Source of the DNA: Telopea speciosissima
Taxonomy: Eukaryota; Streptophyta; Magnoliopsida; Proteales; Proteaceae
NCBI RefSeq assembly: GCF_018873765.1
Contig: NC_057925.1
Coordinates: 20,471,568-20,535,567, forward strand
Length of the DNA: 64,000 bases
Reading direction: 5' to 3'
Shown: positions 45,246 to 56,016 of the stretch, one piece after another
Layout: every line of letters begins with the position of its first letter
Numbering within the stretch: the stretch's first letter is position 1
Made by a program: the position numbers and the translations under genes
The notes under the pieces: model-generated
What the model was told of the DNA's origin: nothing
Seen by the model: only the letters and a program-made list of their open reading frames with translations
The model's database searches: none

Positions 45246-46770
45246 CTAATGCCCTTCAATCCCCACCAAAGTGAGGAGGAAAGCCTTGTAGTCCCCTGAA
45301 GTTTCCTTGGCTATGTCATGCTCAAGAGTTCCATTGTTTCTTTTGTTATACATCTCTTTGATGTTCTTCAAATCCTTCTCCGCACGTGTAACAATCACCC
45401 GCGTGAGTCCATCTTCATCTATCCCTGCCTTGTTAATTGCATTGCTCAAGATCTGAAACACACAAACCACAAGCCAATAAGAACTCCAACCTATAAATGG
45501 CATAACCCCTTTTAAAATAGTATGTATGTGAACTGTTCTTCTTCTTCTTCTTCTTTGTTTGTTTAATGAATATTCACCTTTCCAAAATACTTATGAGGAT
45601 CAGAGAAGCATCGGATCGCCGTGCGTAATGCCGCTAAGAACTCATCAGCAGGATCCCCCAATAAACTCTAAAAAGCAGAGTAAAATGCAATTACATCAGA
45701 TAGAACTAACTCATCAAACAATGTCTCAAAAGTTATTAATTTGCTAAACATACCTTGGTGATGGAAGTGCCATATTCATCCTTGTAGAAGTTGAAAGTTG
45801 CATTGAGCTGTGCTTTACTCCTTGTGCTCAAGATCCTAACTACCTCTTCATGGTTAAAAACCTTCCTCTGGATCACATCATGAAGGATACCGGCCTCTGA
45901 TCGGGCTAAACTCGCATTAATCTCATCCCCATCATACCTAAATATTCCCACCAAAGCAACCAAAAGCTGCACCACAAAACATATAACATAGAAAAACACA
46001 ATTGACAATTACATAAAGAACTAAAAAACCCTGAAACCAAATCATCCAAAGTATCTAGTTCAATAGGTGCATTGCCTTACGACAGTCGCCTTCAGTATGG
46101 GCGGCAACATCTTCTTCCAGAGATCGCTTATATCTCAAATGGTAAGCCCTTTTCACTGCCAAGAGCTCTTCAGGAGACCTAACACATGCAATTTCAGCAA
46201 TCACTCTGTAATCAGGTATGGAATGCTTCAATGCCACATTAACTAATACTGCATCTCTGTCAGGAGGATCAAGCATCCAACGATAGACAGCTTTCTGTGT
46301 TCACAAAAATTAAGAAGTTCCTTCAGATGAAAAGGATGTATAGATGGAATGAAACTGCCAAAATAAAAAAAAAAAGAAATTTTGTTAAATGTATATAGTT
46401 GTTGAGGTATGAGTTTTAAACCTCAAAGGCACCAGAAAGTTCAGATTCAAGGCGTTTGATGAGATCCTCTTCATAAACCTGCTTATAAGCTTGCCTGATT
46501 AGCTTCCTTTGAACTGCATTTCTGTGCCCAAGTACTGAGATTATGGCTTTCTCATCTGTTCCCCATCCTAAAAAGCCCAAACTCAAATTTTAGATATATG
46601 GAAATTGAACAAAAGTCCAACAAAGTATTCTCTAACAGAGAGCAATAATTGATAAAACAGGAAAGAATGCAAAAGTCCATTAAAGTATTCTCTAAACCTT
46701 TGCAAGCATTTCTGAGAGCTTCAGCATCTTCAACTGGAGAAGGGTGGTCAGGAGCTATGAGTGTTGCCAT
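45246..46770 (-). CDS. Annexin D8-like protein B
   Basis: Six exons: 46698-46770, 46422-46567, 46076-46294, 45754-45966, 45578-45667 and 45246-45452, totalling 948 bp and 315 aa. Exons 2-6 have exactly the lengths of annexin A (146, 219, 213, 90, 207). Intron 3 (45967-46075) again uses a GC donor (AAG|GCAATG). The protein starts [19 protein letters not shown] and shows four annexin repeats: [10 protein letters not shown] in repeat 1, [12 protein letters not shown] in repeat 2, [16 protein letters not shown] in repeat 3, and [20 protein letters not shown] in repeat 4. In repeat 4 the usual G-T of the calcium loop reads G-I, whereas annexin A keeps G-T. GTSITK and [11 protein letters not shown] point to the D8 branch. 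It is expected to bind phospholipid with calcium. Same strand and structure as 27439-29125, so a tandem duplicate. Confidence 0.93.
45967..46075 (-). other. GC-AG intron 3 of annexin B
   Basis: Donor AAG|GCAATG and acceptor GTGCAG|CTTTTG give GDCRK-LLVALVG. Site and donor class are the same as in annexin A. Confidence 0.85.
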
Positions 46771-46871
46771 TGTTGTGCTCTTCCTGCTTTGAGAAACTCT
46801 CCTTTCTGTTTCTCTGGTACAATAATGTTTAATGACTTAGTGAGACTCTTTGTATTGGTTTCTCTTCCTTC

Positions 46872-46878
46872 TTATAAC
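46872..46878 (-). promoter_or_regulatory. Possible TATA box of annexin B
   Basis: A TTATAAG element on the minus strand lies about 100 bp upstream of the start codon. Position and composition only. Confidence 0.3.
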
Positions 46879-46879
46879 C

Positions 46880-48425
46880 AAAATTCTTAATGTTAATTAA
46901 TGCATTTAAAATATTCAGTTTCCAAACTTAGGAAGTAATAGATGAGGAGATTTAAATTCTTTGACTGCCTTTGCCGTTTTCTTTTTCATTTTGGTAACCC
47001 TTTTGCCGTTTTCTTAATTCATAGTTATTGTCTTACTAAAATGTGTATTTTAAGTCTCTGACTTTAAGATGAGAGAGAGAAACATGGCCCGGTCAGTTTT
47101 GGTCTGGTTAATCGGTCCCCACCAATTTAAGGCCCCACATTGTTTCTGCCTATTTAGGTAATTGAACCTCGTAGGCCAGGGCATGGACTTAAACCTATTC
47201 CGACGATTGACTTACTGATCTATAAGGGCTAATCAGGCTTTAAACATACTACAAATGGTTCTTAAGTGGATCATAAATGAGCTTAAATGGGCTAATTAAC
47301 CTATAAAGTATCGGTTATTGGCCGGTCATAGTCGGGTCTTGGTTGAGCAATCATCAGGCCACTACATTGCATTGGAAACGTCCAATTAATAATCGGTTGG
47401 TGATTAAGCCCGACATGTCAAGTAATTAATCGGGCAGGTCTCAGAGTTCAAACAGTTGGTTTAGGTAGGACATATCAATGTAGAAAACCTTTTTGACACT
47501 CTTAGAGAGAGAGAGAGAGAGAGCGAGCTACAACATGACGTCTCATAGAGTGAAACGAGGATATTAGCCATCGTCAGTTGAACAACATTTTTAAAATGTT
47601 TGTCCATATCTACTCTGAAGACCGGTTCAGTTCACTTCACAAGAGTACAAAAATTGATCACTACTATCGAACACACTTCTCATGCTTTTTTGCTCTCATT
47701 AAGTTAAAAAAAAAAACAAAAAGAGAAGGTTCTTTGAGCAAGCGTAATAGGAGGATACATCAAAAAGATGCCCCAAAATGGTATTGTATGTAAGAGGGTA
47801 GCGAGATCATTTCATGTAAGGAGTAGGGAGATAGATATAGAGTTGCTAACGTACCCTGCCTATGGCTTAGAAGAATCTTTTTCTTGAACAAAAAAAAAGA
47901 GGGGCTAAAATCACTCCGCAAGTTGTCCTCAAACTTTGAAGGTGGAAACTCAGGCATAGCCTTCTTAGAATTGGGTTTGGGTTTACAAGTTTTTAGGGTT
48001 ATAGTTTTATTTTTCTTTAGTAAAAGGTTATGTGCATAATCGTGCATAAAGAACAGTTATACCTTGGATAGTTGTACTTCTTCAGTCTTTCGGATTTAAA
48101 GCCACTACAAGCCCAAGTAACGTTAGTCCAACCTAAAAGGGACCAATCCAAAGTATCCCAAGTCTGCCATTTAGATAGCTTTTTTTTTTTTTTAATTGAA
48201 TTGGAGAGAAATTTAACACAAGATTAATCATATTCTTTCTATCCAGTGGTCGAAATTGTCACTTCATCTGCAGAACAACAATTTCCCCTTATATAGAAAA
48301 GTGATATTTTTAATCTATTGTACCAAATGATGCAATACACACTAGTCTGTATTGAAGGTGGCTTACAAAAAAGAAAGAGTATCGAAGGTGCCACTTTGCA
48401 CAACTGGTAAGGGCAAATAAAATAA
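46880..48425. other. Intergenic with a degenerate GGTCGG-type repeat and (GA)n
   Basis: About 47090-47480 is rich in ggtcgg/aatcgg and gggct motifs and looks like another decayed foldback repeat. A (GA)n run lies at 47504-47525. No coding region is supported. Confidence 0.4.
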
Positions 48426-48611
48426 GGAAAAAGAACGCCACCCGGTCATGCGTTTGGGTGTGTACCTGCGCCCAGACACAGCCGGACGTGAAATGATCAC
48501 CCCGCCCCCATGGAAAGGCAGGGGTGTGCAGGTCATTTTGCGTCCGATTGTGTCTGGGCGCAGGTACACCGTACACACCCAAATGCATGACCAGATGGCG
48601 TTCTTTCTCCC
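48426..48611. mobile_element. Mutator-type miniature element, 9-bp TSD ATAAAATAA
   Basis: GGAAAAAGAACGCCACCCGG mirrors the right end (tggcgttctttctccc). Arms pair through gggtgtgtacctgcgcccag and the complement of ctgggcgcaggtacac. ATAAAATAA is exact on both sides (48417-48425 and 48612-48620). The interior has gtgaaatgatcaccccgccc and gtgcaggtcattttgcg. Confidence 0.88.
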
Positions 48612-48669
48612 ATAAAATAATAACATATTCTTTTGAATCAAACCTAGCCTTCACCCTTTTTTGGGGAGG

Positions 48670-49090
48670 GGCTATAAGGGCATGGTATTAAGTATCGATG
48701 TTATATCAGTGTATCATTTAATACTGATACCAGACCATTATCCTTGTTTAGGGGTGAAGGAACAAAAGTTGTAGAACCAAGAAAAAAATACACTAGCGTT
48801 TTTTTTTTTTTTGGTAGAAATACACTACTAAAAAGGGTGAAAAGGAAATACAATATCCAAAGGACAATATGATTTTTCTAGAAGGTTTGAAAGAAGGTAA
48901 CCTGTAATTCTTGCCATTTTGTGATAGTCCAAATTATGAGATCCACCTTCCATGCTGCTTAAATAAAAGATAACCTAAACAAGATTGATTGAATTCATCT
49001 ACAATGAACATGGTGTAAGTTCATGGTATTGATTCCAGGATTAGTCACCCTGAAAATCGATATAGGATTGGATTTAGATCAGTGTATCGC
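48670..49090. repeat. Two short GATAC/TATCG-type repeats around A/T-rich DNA
   Basis: gtatcgatgttatatcagtg and aatactgataccagacc lie at about 48690-48740. A second patch (cgatataggattggatttag) lies at about 49055. They resemble the repeats at 13-14 kb. Confidence 0.4.
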
Positions 49091-49439
49091 CTAGCATGAG
49101 AAGTTTTTTTATCGAAAGTTTTGAGTACTAAGGTGAGAGTTATGGAATTTTAAAGCATATTGATTGTAGGGTGTGAAAAAAGGGTGGGCATGTAATGATA
49201 TCTTGTGAGTTTAGTAAACACATTTGGGCAGCACAACCATTGAATTTGAGGAATGAGTTTCTTTGCAACATTTCATTACCTCATTAGTTTAATGGTCTTA
49301 TTGCTGCTATCTAAAGTTCAGATTAGAGATGAGCTCTTTGTTGTGCCTATTACGTCCTATTTCCTTTGGTTTTTCAGAAATCAAGTAGCTTTCCATAATG
49401 CTAATCCTAATCCTAATCGTAATCCTAATCCTCAGAACG

Positions 49440-49560
49440 TGCTTCGCCGCCCTACCCAACCCGGACAGTACGCTTGGGCAATGGGTAGGCTGTCATTGTG
49501 CCCCTACCTGTGTGAGGAAACATGCCCGCAGCACAGGGCAGGCGGCAATAGATGATCCAA
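49440..49560. repeat. Miniature-element relic (GATCCAAATT family)
   Basis: gggtaggctgtcattgtgcc and ggcaatagatgatccaaatt match the layout of 1190-1295 and 9225-9335. A short (AATCCT)n-like stretch precedes it at 49400-49432. Confidence 0.5.
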
Positions 49561-49904
49561 ATTATTATTCCTTCGAGTCTCATGTTTTTTATCACACACA
49601 CCACACATCAATCCCAAAAAGTTAACCTCCTTCGAGTCATGTTAGTTCTTTACGGCTCTGTGGTGAATTTCCTCCAAGGATTATCATGTGTGAATCACTC
49701 AGTTATTGTAGTTTATGGTCATGATGTGGCTTTAATAATGACGAATATATAGAGAGTGCACCGGATTCTCCAGTCAACGCCATTTTACAAGGATTGCGAG
49801 GTAGATATTTGGATCGATCCAAGGAGATATCTAAATGGTTGACAAGGTAATAAGCAAAACTGCAATGGGATTTTTATGGGTTGTTATTTGGATGGGATTA
49901 AGGG

Positions 49905-50140
49905 TGTCAAAAACAAACCAAAACCGTTTACCAAGATTGAATCGAACTGTTTAATAAATAGTTTGATCGAAATTGACAGTTCAACACTCTCAAATGTACA
50001 TAAATGTGTCATTATCAAATAGAAACCATTTAACAAAAACCAAACCAAACCGTTGAATAAATGATTAGACTCTGGAATCAAAATTGAGACCGTTTAATTA
50101 AACGGTTTAACCAAAACCGGACTGTTTAACACCCTTGGAT
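49905..50140. repeat. Foldback element with AAGGGTGTCAA/ACACCCTT ends
   Basis: The left end AAGGGTGTCAAAAACA and right end GTTTAACACCCTT are inverted, with arms rich in aaccgttta/aaacggttt. This is the GGGTGTCAA-type terminus common in plant hAT-like miniature elements. A near-duplicate ggatggg(a)/ggatggag on the flanks suggests an eroded 8-bp TSD. Confidence 0.6.
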
Positions 50141-51407
50141 GGAGTTATGACCATGAACTCTTTTAAGATTGTATACACTTGTAAGATAGATGGGACTGTG
50201 GATGTGTTTGCTTGGGTGCTAGCTCTTTGGGTAAGTTAAACTGGATGGTTGTGGATGTACCTCGTTTTGCTAGTACAATACTCTTCTTGTTCATAAAAAA
50301 AAAATAATCTTTCCTGTTTCATTTGTAAGATCTCCTGCATCAAAATAAAGTGCACTGCCAATGCATGAACACCCCCCCCCCCCTTTTCTCAAACAAAGAA
50401 TGCAATGCAAAAAACCATTCTTATTATTTTTTCCTTTTATCTCTAAATACTGGTGCAATACGATGATTTTAAAAACTATAATTCTCCTAATAATTATTAT
50501 TTCCACAAATAACACCAACAAATAGTTTAATTTTCTGCACACTGAATGCGGATACCCTCTTCATCCAATCATCCATCCCTCAAACTCAGCAGTGGAACCA
50601 TATAGCTTAGATTAGTCTATTCTGATGCCCACTGAAACCGCCTTCAACTTCAGCTGAATGTTACAGGGATACGAAACTATGAACTCTGCTTGGTGTCAAA
50701 ATCATCAGAGGCCATATAATGTGATACAGACCCACAATTATAGGAAGCCAATGAAACAAAACCTACACAGACCACATAGAACCATGTCAAGGGAGAAGGG
50801 GAAAAACAGCAGCAGCAGTAACAGCAACAATAGTTTCATATACAATTTTGCAACACAATCTTTAACTAGTAGCCTCGTGGAAGCCCAACTAATCAGTCAG
50901 AAAATACAATATGAGCTTCACCAAATGCTGCAAGAGCCGAATTTGACAAGAAAAATCCAAGGAATAGTTTTCAACTCAGGTGTAGGGATAATAAAGACAA
51001 GCAGGTATCGATATCCGAAAGATCATCCAGTACTCTGCTATAACAGCTGGACACTTTTACCACCAAGCCAGGAGTGGCAACCCATTCTAACCACAGTCGA
51101 ATGGCAAGAAGCACACAATGCCTGAGGCCAGGCAGCACAACTTAGAAGCATTGCATTGTGTGTACTTTTTTCCAGTTGCCAGCAGAAGTGGAGCATATTT
51201 GGCCATAAGTAGTAAATAAAGAGGAAGACGGTGCATATTTCCACTGGATGATTTATATTAATTTTATCAAACAAAAAAATTATAATAATTGTATCAGATT
51301 AATTGTTCTTCCCCCTTCCCCTTTTCATGAATTGAAACTCGTACCAAGTACAAGACTCAAACAAGGGAAGCTCAAAGAAACTGCGTTTATCTAACATAAA
51401 ACACTTA
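50141..51407. other. Intergenic, one unsupported 155-codon frame
   Basis: A plus-strand open frame at 50658-51125 has an AGC-rich patch and no recognisable family. It may be part of a non-coding transcript. A 10-bp C run lies at 50373. Confidence 0.3.
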
Positions 51408-51649
51408 GGGCGTGTTTGGTAACATTCAGAACGTTGTTCAGAACAGTTCTTTTGTTAAAAAAGAACAAAAGAACATCAAAAAGTGTTTGGCTGTGCGGTT
51501 CGTTTTTTCGTTCTTTTAGAACGAACCGGAGGTTATTAGCACCAAAAGAACATTCTTTACAGACCGTCTCTGAGACGATCTGCAAAGAACAAGAACGAGT
51601 TGAGATGGACAAAAACCATCAAAACCCGTGTTTTCGAGTTTAGACGAGA

Positions 51650-52700
51650 AAGTTCATCTCTTGCTCTGCCCGTGGAAGTTGGAGACGACGAAGGAAGACA
51701 TCTCGCACTCTCTGCAACCCTAGGTGAGATCTCTCTCTCTCTCTCTCTCTCTTGCTCTCTCTCCCTCTCTCTCTCTCTCGCTCTTTCCCTCTCTCTGTCT
51801 CTCTCTCTCTCCCTCACTGTCTCTGTGTCGATTTTTTGCTCTTTTCCTCTCTCTGTCTCTCTCTCTCCCTCTCATACTCTCCCTCTCACTGTCTCTGTGA
51901 CGATTGATCCAATTTTTTTCCCTATTTTGTCTCAGGAAGTGGATCAGCGCCTTTAATCAGCACACTTCAACCGAAAAGGTATGGATCAGCACCCCTTTGT
52001 TTCCCATTTTGTCTCAGGTTATATTATATCTCAGATCTGAATTATTGTTGTTGTTGTATATGTTATCTGCCCATCTTTGCGTTTTCTGGATGAATGAATG
52101 TGTCCATTTTTGGGACTGTTTTCTCTAATTTTAGTTTAAATTACGGTATATTTATTGCAAGGTGTTTAATTAGTTTACTTTGTTTCTGATAGTTTTGATC
52201 TTCGAAATTTGTATTCTTTGAACATACTAGCCACTCTATCCTTGAATCTCATCTGATTTTGTTTTTTGAAATTCTGAAAATAAATAACAAACCATTTGGG
52301 AGCTCAGTACTTCCATCTTTTTTTTTTTTCAATTGCAAATTGGGTTTGAAGATGCCGGTCATGTTTATTAAAGGTATGATTGCCCCTAGAGATTTTAGAA
52401 GGAATTTCTCTAGCAGCCTTGGGATGTATCTGGTGTTGTAAAAGGGGTATCTTGGATTTTTGTTTACAACGACAGGTACTAAATGCAAGTGGATGGGAGA
52501 GCTTAAATTCATTGAATTACTTTCCTCCTACTCTAGATTATCAAAAAAGCATCTCAGTGCACGAGGCACTTGCTACTCTAGATTAATAACGAAGAAAACT
52601 ATTTTCGTTCTATATCCTTTTGATGGAATCCGTGTTTTATTGCCACAAGGATGGCCTTGCATAGTTCTTTAGGACTATTGTTCAATACTTCTGTTCTTCA
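51650..52700 (+). other. Exon-like, CT-rich segment, possibly captured 5' gene region
   Basis: ctctgcaaccctag|gtgaga looks like a leader exon with donor, followed by a (CT)n tract (51730-51890). Then tgtctcag|gaagtgg and accgaaaag|gtatgg frame a possible 46-bp exon at about 51937-51981. A later segment (52475-52672) has a 70-codon open frame of no recognised family. This would be a gene fragment within the interval above, not a confirmed gene. Confidence 0.25.
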
Positions 52701-52926
52701 TATCTTACATTCTGCAAACTTTAACTCTTGAATTTAGGGTTACCTTTAAGGTGTACCACCCTTTAAATTTTCCCACTGAACTTCTCATGCAACAACCTAG
52801 ATCTCCCCACTGTACATAGATACTGATGTCAACTCTGCTATTAAGCCTATTAGTAGTAGACTGTAACTCAATTTAAAGCTTCCATAATCTAGATCAGAAG
52901 ATAAAAGACAAAAGAGGGGGGAGTCT

Positions 52927-53290
52927 TGTTAGAACTGAAAATTGTGGGTCATCCAAGAGTTCATTTATGGGCCCAAAAAGGGCTGGACATTCAATGGAGC
53001 CTGTTAAAGATACATATATGGGAGGGTAGTCTTAGCTAAGTAATTTGGGATTTAATTGTTATATTGTTTCTCTTTCCTATTATAGTTACATTTCAGTTTC
53101 CTATTGTAATTAGGTTCTAGGCTTAGCTAGGTAAGAGGTGTTAAGAGTCCTATTTCCTTTGTAACTCTTATTTGGCTTTCTAAATATAAAAACATGAAGG
53201 CTGGTATGATATACACACCATCTATCATCCAACTCTCTTCCCATCTTCTCTTCTCAGTGATTGTACAACTCAGAATAGATAAACAAGATT
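52927..53290 (+). repeat. LTR of a truncated LTR retrotransposon
   Basis: A polypurine run (aaaagaggggggagtc, about 52910-52925) is followed by TGTTAGAACTG, as at a 3' LTR start. The segment then has an A/T-rich part and a taaatataaaaaca box near 53180. The right end near 53260-53290 is not fixed and no TSD was found. Confidence 0.5.
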
Positions 53291-54594
53291 GAAATTCAAG
53301 CAAGAACTATTGGAAACAAACAGTCGAATGGACAGTTTTGCTGTCTATATGCAGGAGCTAAAGCAGGCCAACGGATTTGAACCTGAATGTAGGAAATAAT
53401 ATTCGGACCAATAGAATCAATGAGAAGAACAGTGCACTACAGGGGGCTGCAGAAATCAATTCTAGTTGCAGGAAACAATAAAAGGAAATTTGTAGGTGGG
53501 ATGGGCTTCGTTTGGTTACTTTGGTATACTATAGGTACATTGTAGCATATAATTTATGGTTGAGTGTTGGTGTTTCACCTGATGGTATATTCTGCATGAT
53601 GGAAAAACAGGTCTAAAGTTGACTGACATCTATATAAAAGTGGTGTTACTGTCTGGTTAGGAAACAGTATGTTGATAAACAAAGTCCTTATCAACTTCCT
53701 TTTCTCTTTATGACTAAGAAAACATCATGCTAATTTTGGTCAAGGCAACCTTTAGGAAAATTCAGATTCCAATCCAATAGGCAGGATCGCATATGGACAC
53801 AACCAGCAAAGTAAACTGGTGATATCTCCCAAACAAGAAATCTGATCAGATTCCAACACTATTTACTTCAGATCTGTCCATCAGATTTGAGCAAAAATTT
53901 GGGAAACCATTCTTCTCCATACAATTGACCTTCGACCAGCTTTTGGACCATATCTGAAACTTTGATTTGCTGTTATTAAATTTATTTTTAAATCTGGTTT
54001 CTAAATCTGTCACTGTGAAAACCATCCAAGAGAATTTGAAACAGGTCAGATTTTAATAAGGTATTGATCATGAGATGTGATCTTCAGCCCAGAAGGACTT
54101 GATTGGATGATATTGATCTGAGTATGACAGGGGAGAATGGTTCAAACTTGAACTTTTGATTTCTGATCTGGGTACCCTAGGGGGGACTATCATATGATTG
54201 CCCTTTAAATTATAAGTTGATTCAACTTTCATATCCATACCTTTTCTTCTTCCTTTACTTTTTCCCACTCACATAGGAGAAAGGGGATTGGGGAAGACAA
54301 AGAAATTACTAAGAAAGGAAGCAATGAATGGCAGGTAAGAGCAGGGCCCATCTATGTTATCTCTTAGGACCAATTTCAAAAGGTTCTGGCATTGGCACCA
54401 CCATTTTTCTGTTTGTACTAATTGCCTTTTCTTTGAAAAACAAAAAATTTCTTTACTTCTCATGTCCAAAATAGCCAAGTGCTTCAGTTAGTTAAGATCA
54501 TTCAGTCTATGGAATCTCTTGGCTTTCCAGAATCCAAAAGAATGGAGAATATAATTTGGTTTAATCTGTTGTGTTAATTCATTGACAACTTGAT

Positions 54595-54674
54595 GGGCCT
54601 TTAGCTCAAATTGGTAGAGCATTTGGAACATGAGCATGTTCCAAGAGGATGGTGGTTCGAGTCCACCAAGGCCT
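54595..54674 (+). tRNA. tRNA-like gene or pseudogene with enlarged anticodon arm
   Basis: Acceptor arms GGGCCTT and AAGGCCT pair (one G-U). The D-arm is GCTC...GAGC and the T-arm is GGTGG TTCGAGT CCACC with a perfect B-box (ggttcgagtcc). The A-box is taGCTCaaattGG. The anticodon region is TTTGG...CCAAG around 14 nt instead of 7, and it is itself palindromic (ggaacatgagcatgttcc). A normal 7-nt anticodon loop cannot be drawn, so it is probably a pseudogene or tRNA-derived sequence. Confidence 0.45.
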
Positions 54675-55065
54675 TCTTTATTCAACTGTTCATAGCATAG
54701 TTAGTTATGCCACTAATCCACTCAAGAACCCAATTTTAATGGCATCTTTGAAATTTGACATCTTTTTATACTTATTTTGGTTATGTTAATGAGATATTTT
54801 AATCTTATGCTAAGGTTGGTAAGAGAAGGATTTTACAAGTCTTTTTTGGTATAATTGACAAAGAAATGACATTATTGTAATTAATATCAAATAGGGAGGA
54901 ACAGATTTTACCAAACACCATTTTCGTTCTGAACAGCATTCTTGAGAACGTTACCAAACGGTCGTTTTCGGTCTTAGAACGCCGTTCTAGACCAAGAACG
55001 CAAAAGAACGTTTCTAGTCAAGAACGGGCGTTCTCTGTTCAGACCGTTACCAAATGCAGCCTTAT

Positions 55066-55384
55066 TCTTGGGGAATAGCAAGATCACAGAAGCCACAAAG
55101 AAAAGTGATCTATTGATCTATTTTTCATAATGGAAAAAGGTGGAACCATATCTATTACCTAATCTAGATTCTTTTCTCCATTGTGAATCTAATTCTTTTA
55201 CCCAAACCATCATCATTAGCCATCCATCACCCCATTTAGCAAACACCAAGACAACCCTACTTGATAAGAGAGTGGAAAAGTCCTGCTTATAATAAAGGCA
55301 ACAGATATTCTTGCTTTCTTGTTTCCCCACACTAATCCATCAACCATCAGAGATGGCTCAGATGATTGAACTTTCTAGCATTAA
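55066..55384. other. Intergenic, nothing recognised
   Basis: No coding or structural feature could be supported. Confidence 0.4.
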
Positions 55385-55770
55385 GCCATAGCTGCCTGAG
55401 GTGGCATGGCCATGTTCAACGGAGGCTTTCGGATGCTCCACTTCGGTGGAATGATGTCGTTCAGATTGAAGATACTAAAAGAGCTAAGGGCAAGCCTAAA
55501 ATGACCCTAGGAGAAGTGGTGAGGAAAAACATGCATAGTTTAGGACTTGTTTCAAGTATGACGTCCAATAGAGCTGATTGGAGGTCAAGGATCCGTGTAG
55601 CCGACCCCAGTTAGTTTGTATAAGACTGACTTGTAATTGTTATAGTTGTGTTCCTTTTCCTTTTCCTTTTATTATTAATTATTAATAATTTGTCTTTGCA
55701 AGGATCCTTGTAGCCGAACCCATTTAGTTGGGATAAGGCTGAGTTGTTGTTTCTTTGGTAATTCCTTCCC
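55385..55770 (+). mobile_element. RTE-type LINE 3' end fragment
   Basis: The plus frame reads LRWHGHVQRRLSDAPLRW, then RAKGKPKMTLGEVVRKNMHS, then NRADWRSRIRVADPS, the C-terminal end typical of plant RTE LINEs. It is followed by the RTE 3' end gatccgtgtagccgacccc...ataaggct-type sequence. A second copy of that 3' end (ggatccttgtagccgaaccc) follows a (TTCCTTTT)n and TTATTA tract at about 55701. Confidence 0.8.
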
Positions 55771-56016
55771 TTGTTTTACTCACCACCTTATATGTATGTA
55801 CGTATGAATAAGTGTCCACAGAGTCCCCCAAACCAGAAAAGGAAAGCATTTGACTTGTCACTTTGTTAGATCCATATTAAATAATTACACAGATGGACAG
55901 CATGCCAGCAACAATGTACATAACTAGCAGACAGATACTGATTTCTGAATGAAAAATGAGATTGCAGATGGACATAGAAACCGATATTTTCAGCGTAAGC
56001 GACCAAGGAAAGCCAG
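55771..56016. other. Spacer between LINE fragment and inverted repeat
   Basis: No feature recognised. Confidence 0.4.

Larger units (their letters stand above)
51408..55065. mobile_element. Interval bounded by inverted hAT-like termini
   Basis: The left edge reads GGGCGTGTTTGGTAACATTC, then ttcagaacagttcttttg. The right edge, on the opposite strand, reads GGCTGCATTTGGTAACGG, then tctgaacagagaacgcccg. Both are the (T)GTTTGGTAAC-type terminus of plant hAT-like elements, with GTTCTTTTG-rich sub-terminal sequence. A second inverted GTTTGGTAACGTTCT lies at about 54945-54961. No clean 8-bp TSD was found, so the two edges may belong to separate miniature elements. The interior has no transposase. 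Confidence 0.4.

Noticed and set aside
50658-51125. 155-aa plus-strand frame
   Set aside because: No recognisable domain; composition looks non-coding with an AGC-rich patch.
51557-51956. Frames encoding RE/ER or SL repeats
   Set aside because: Translation of the (CT)n tract only.
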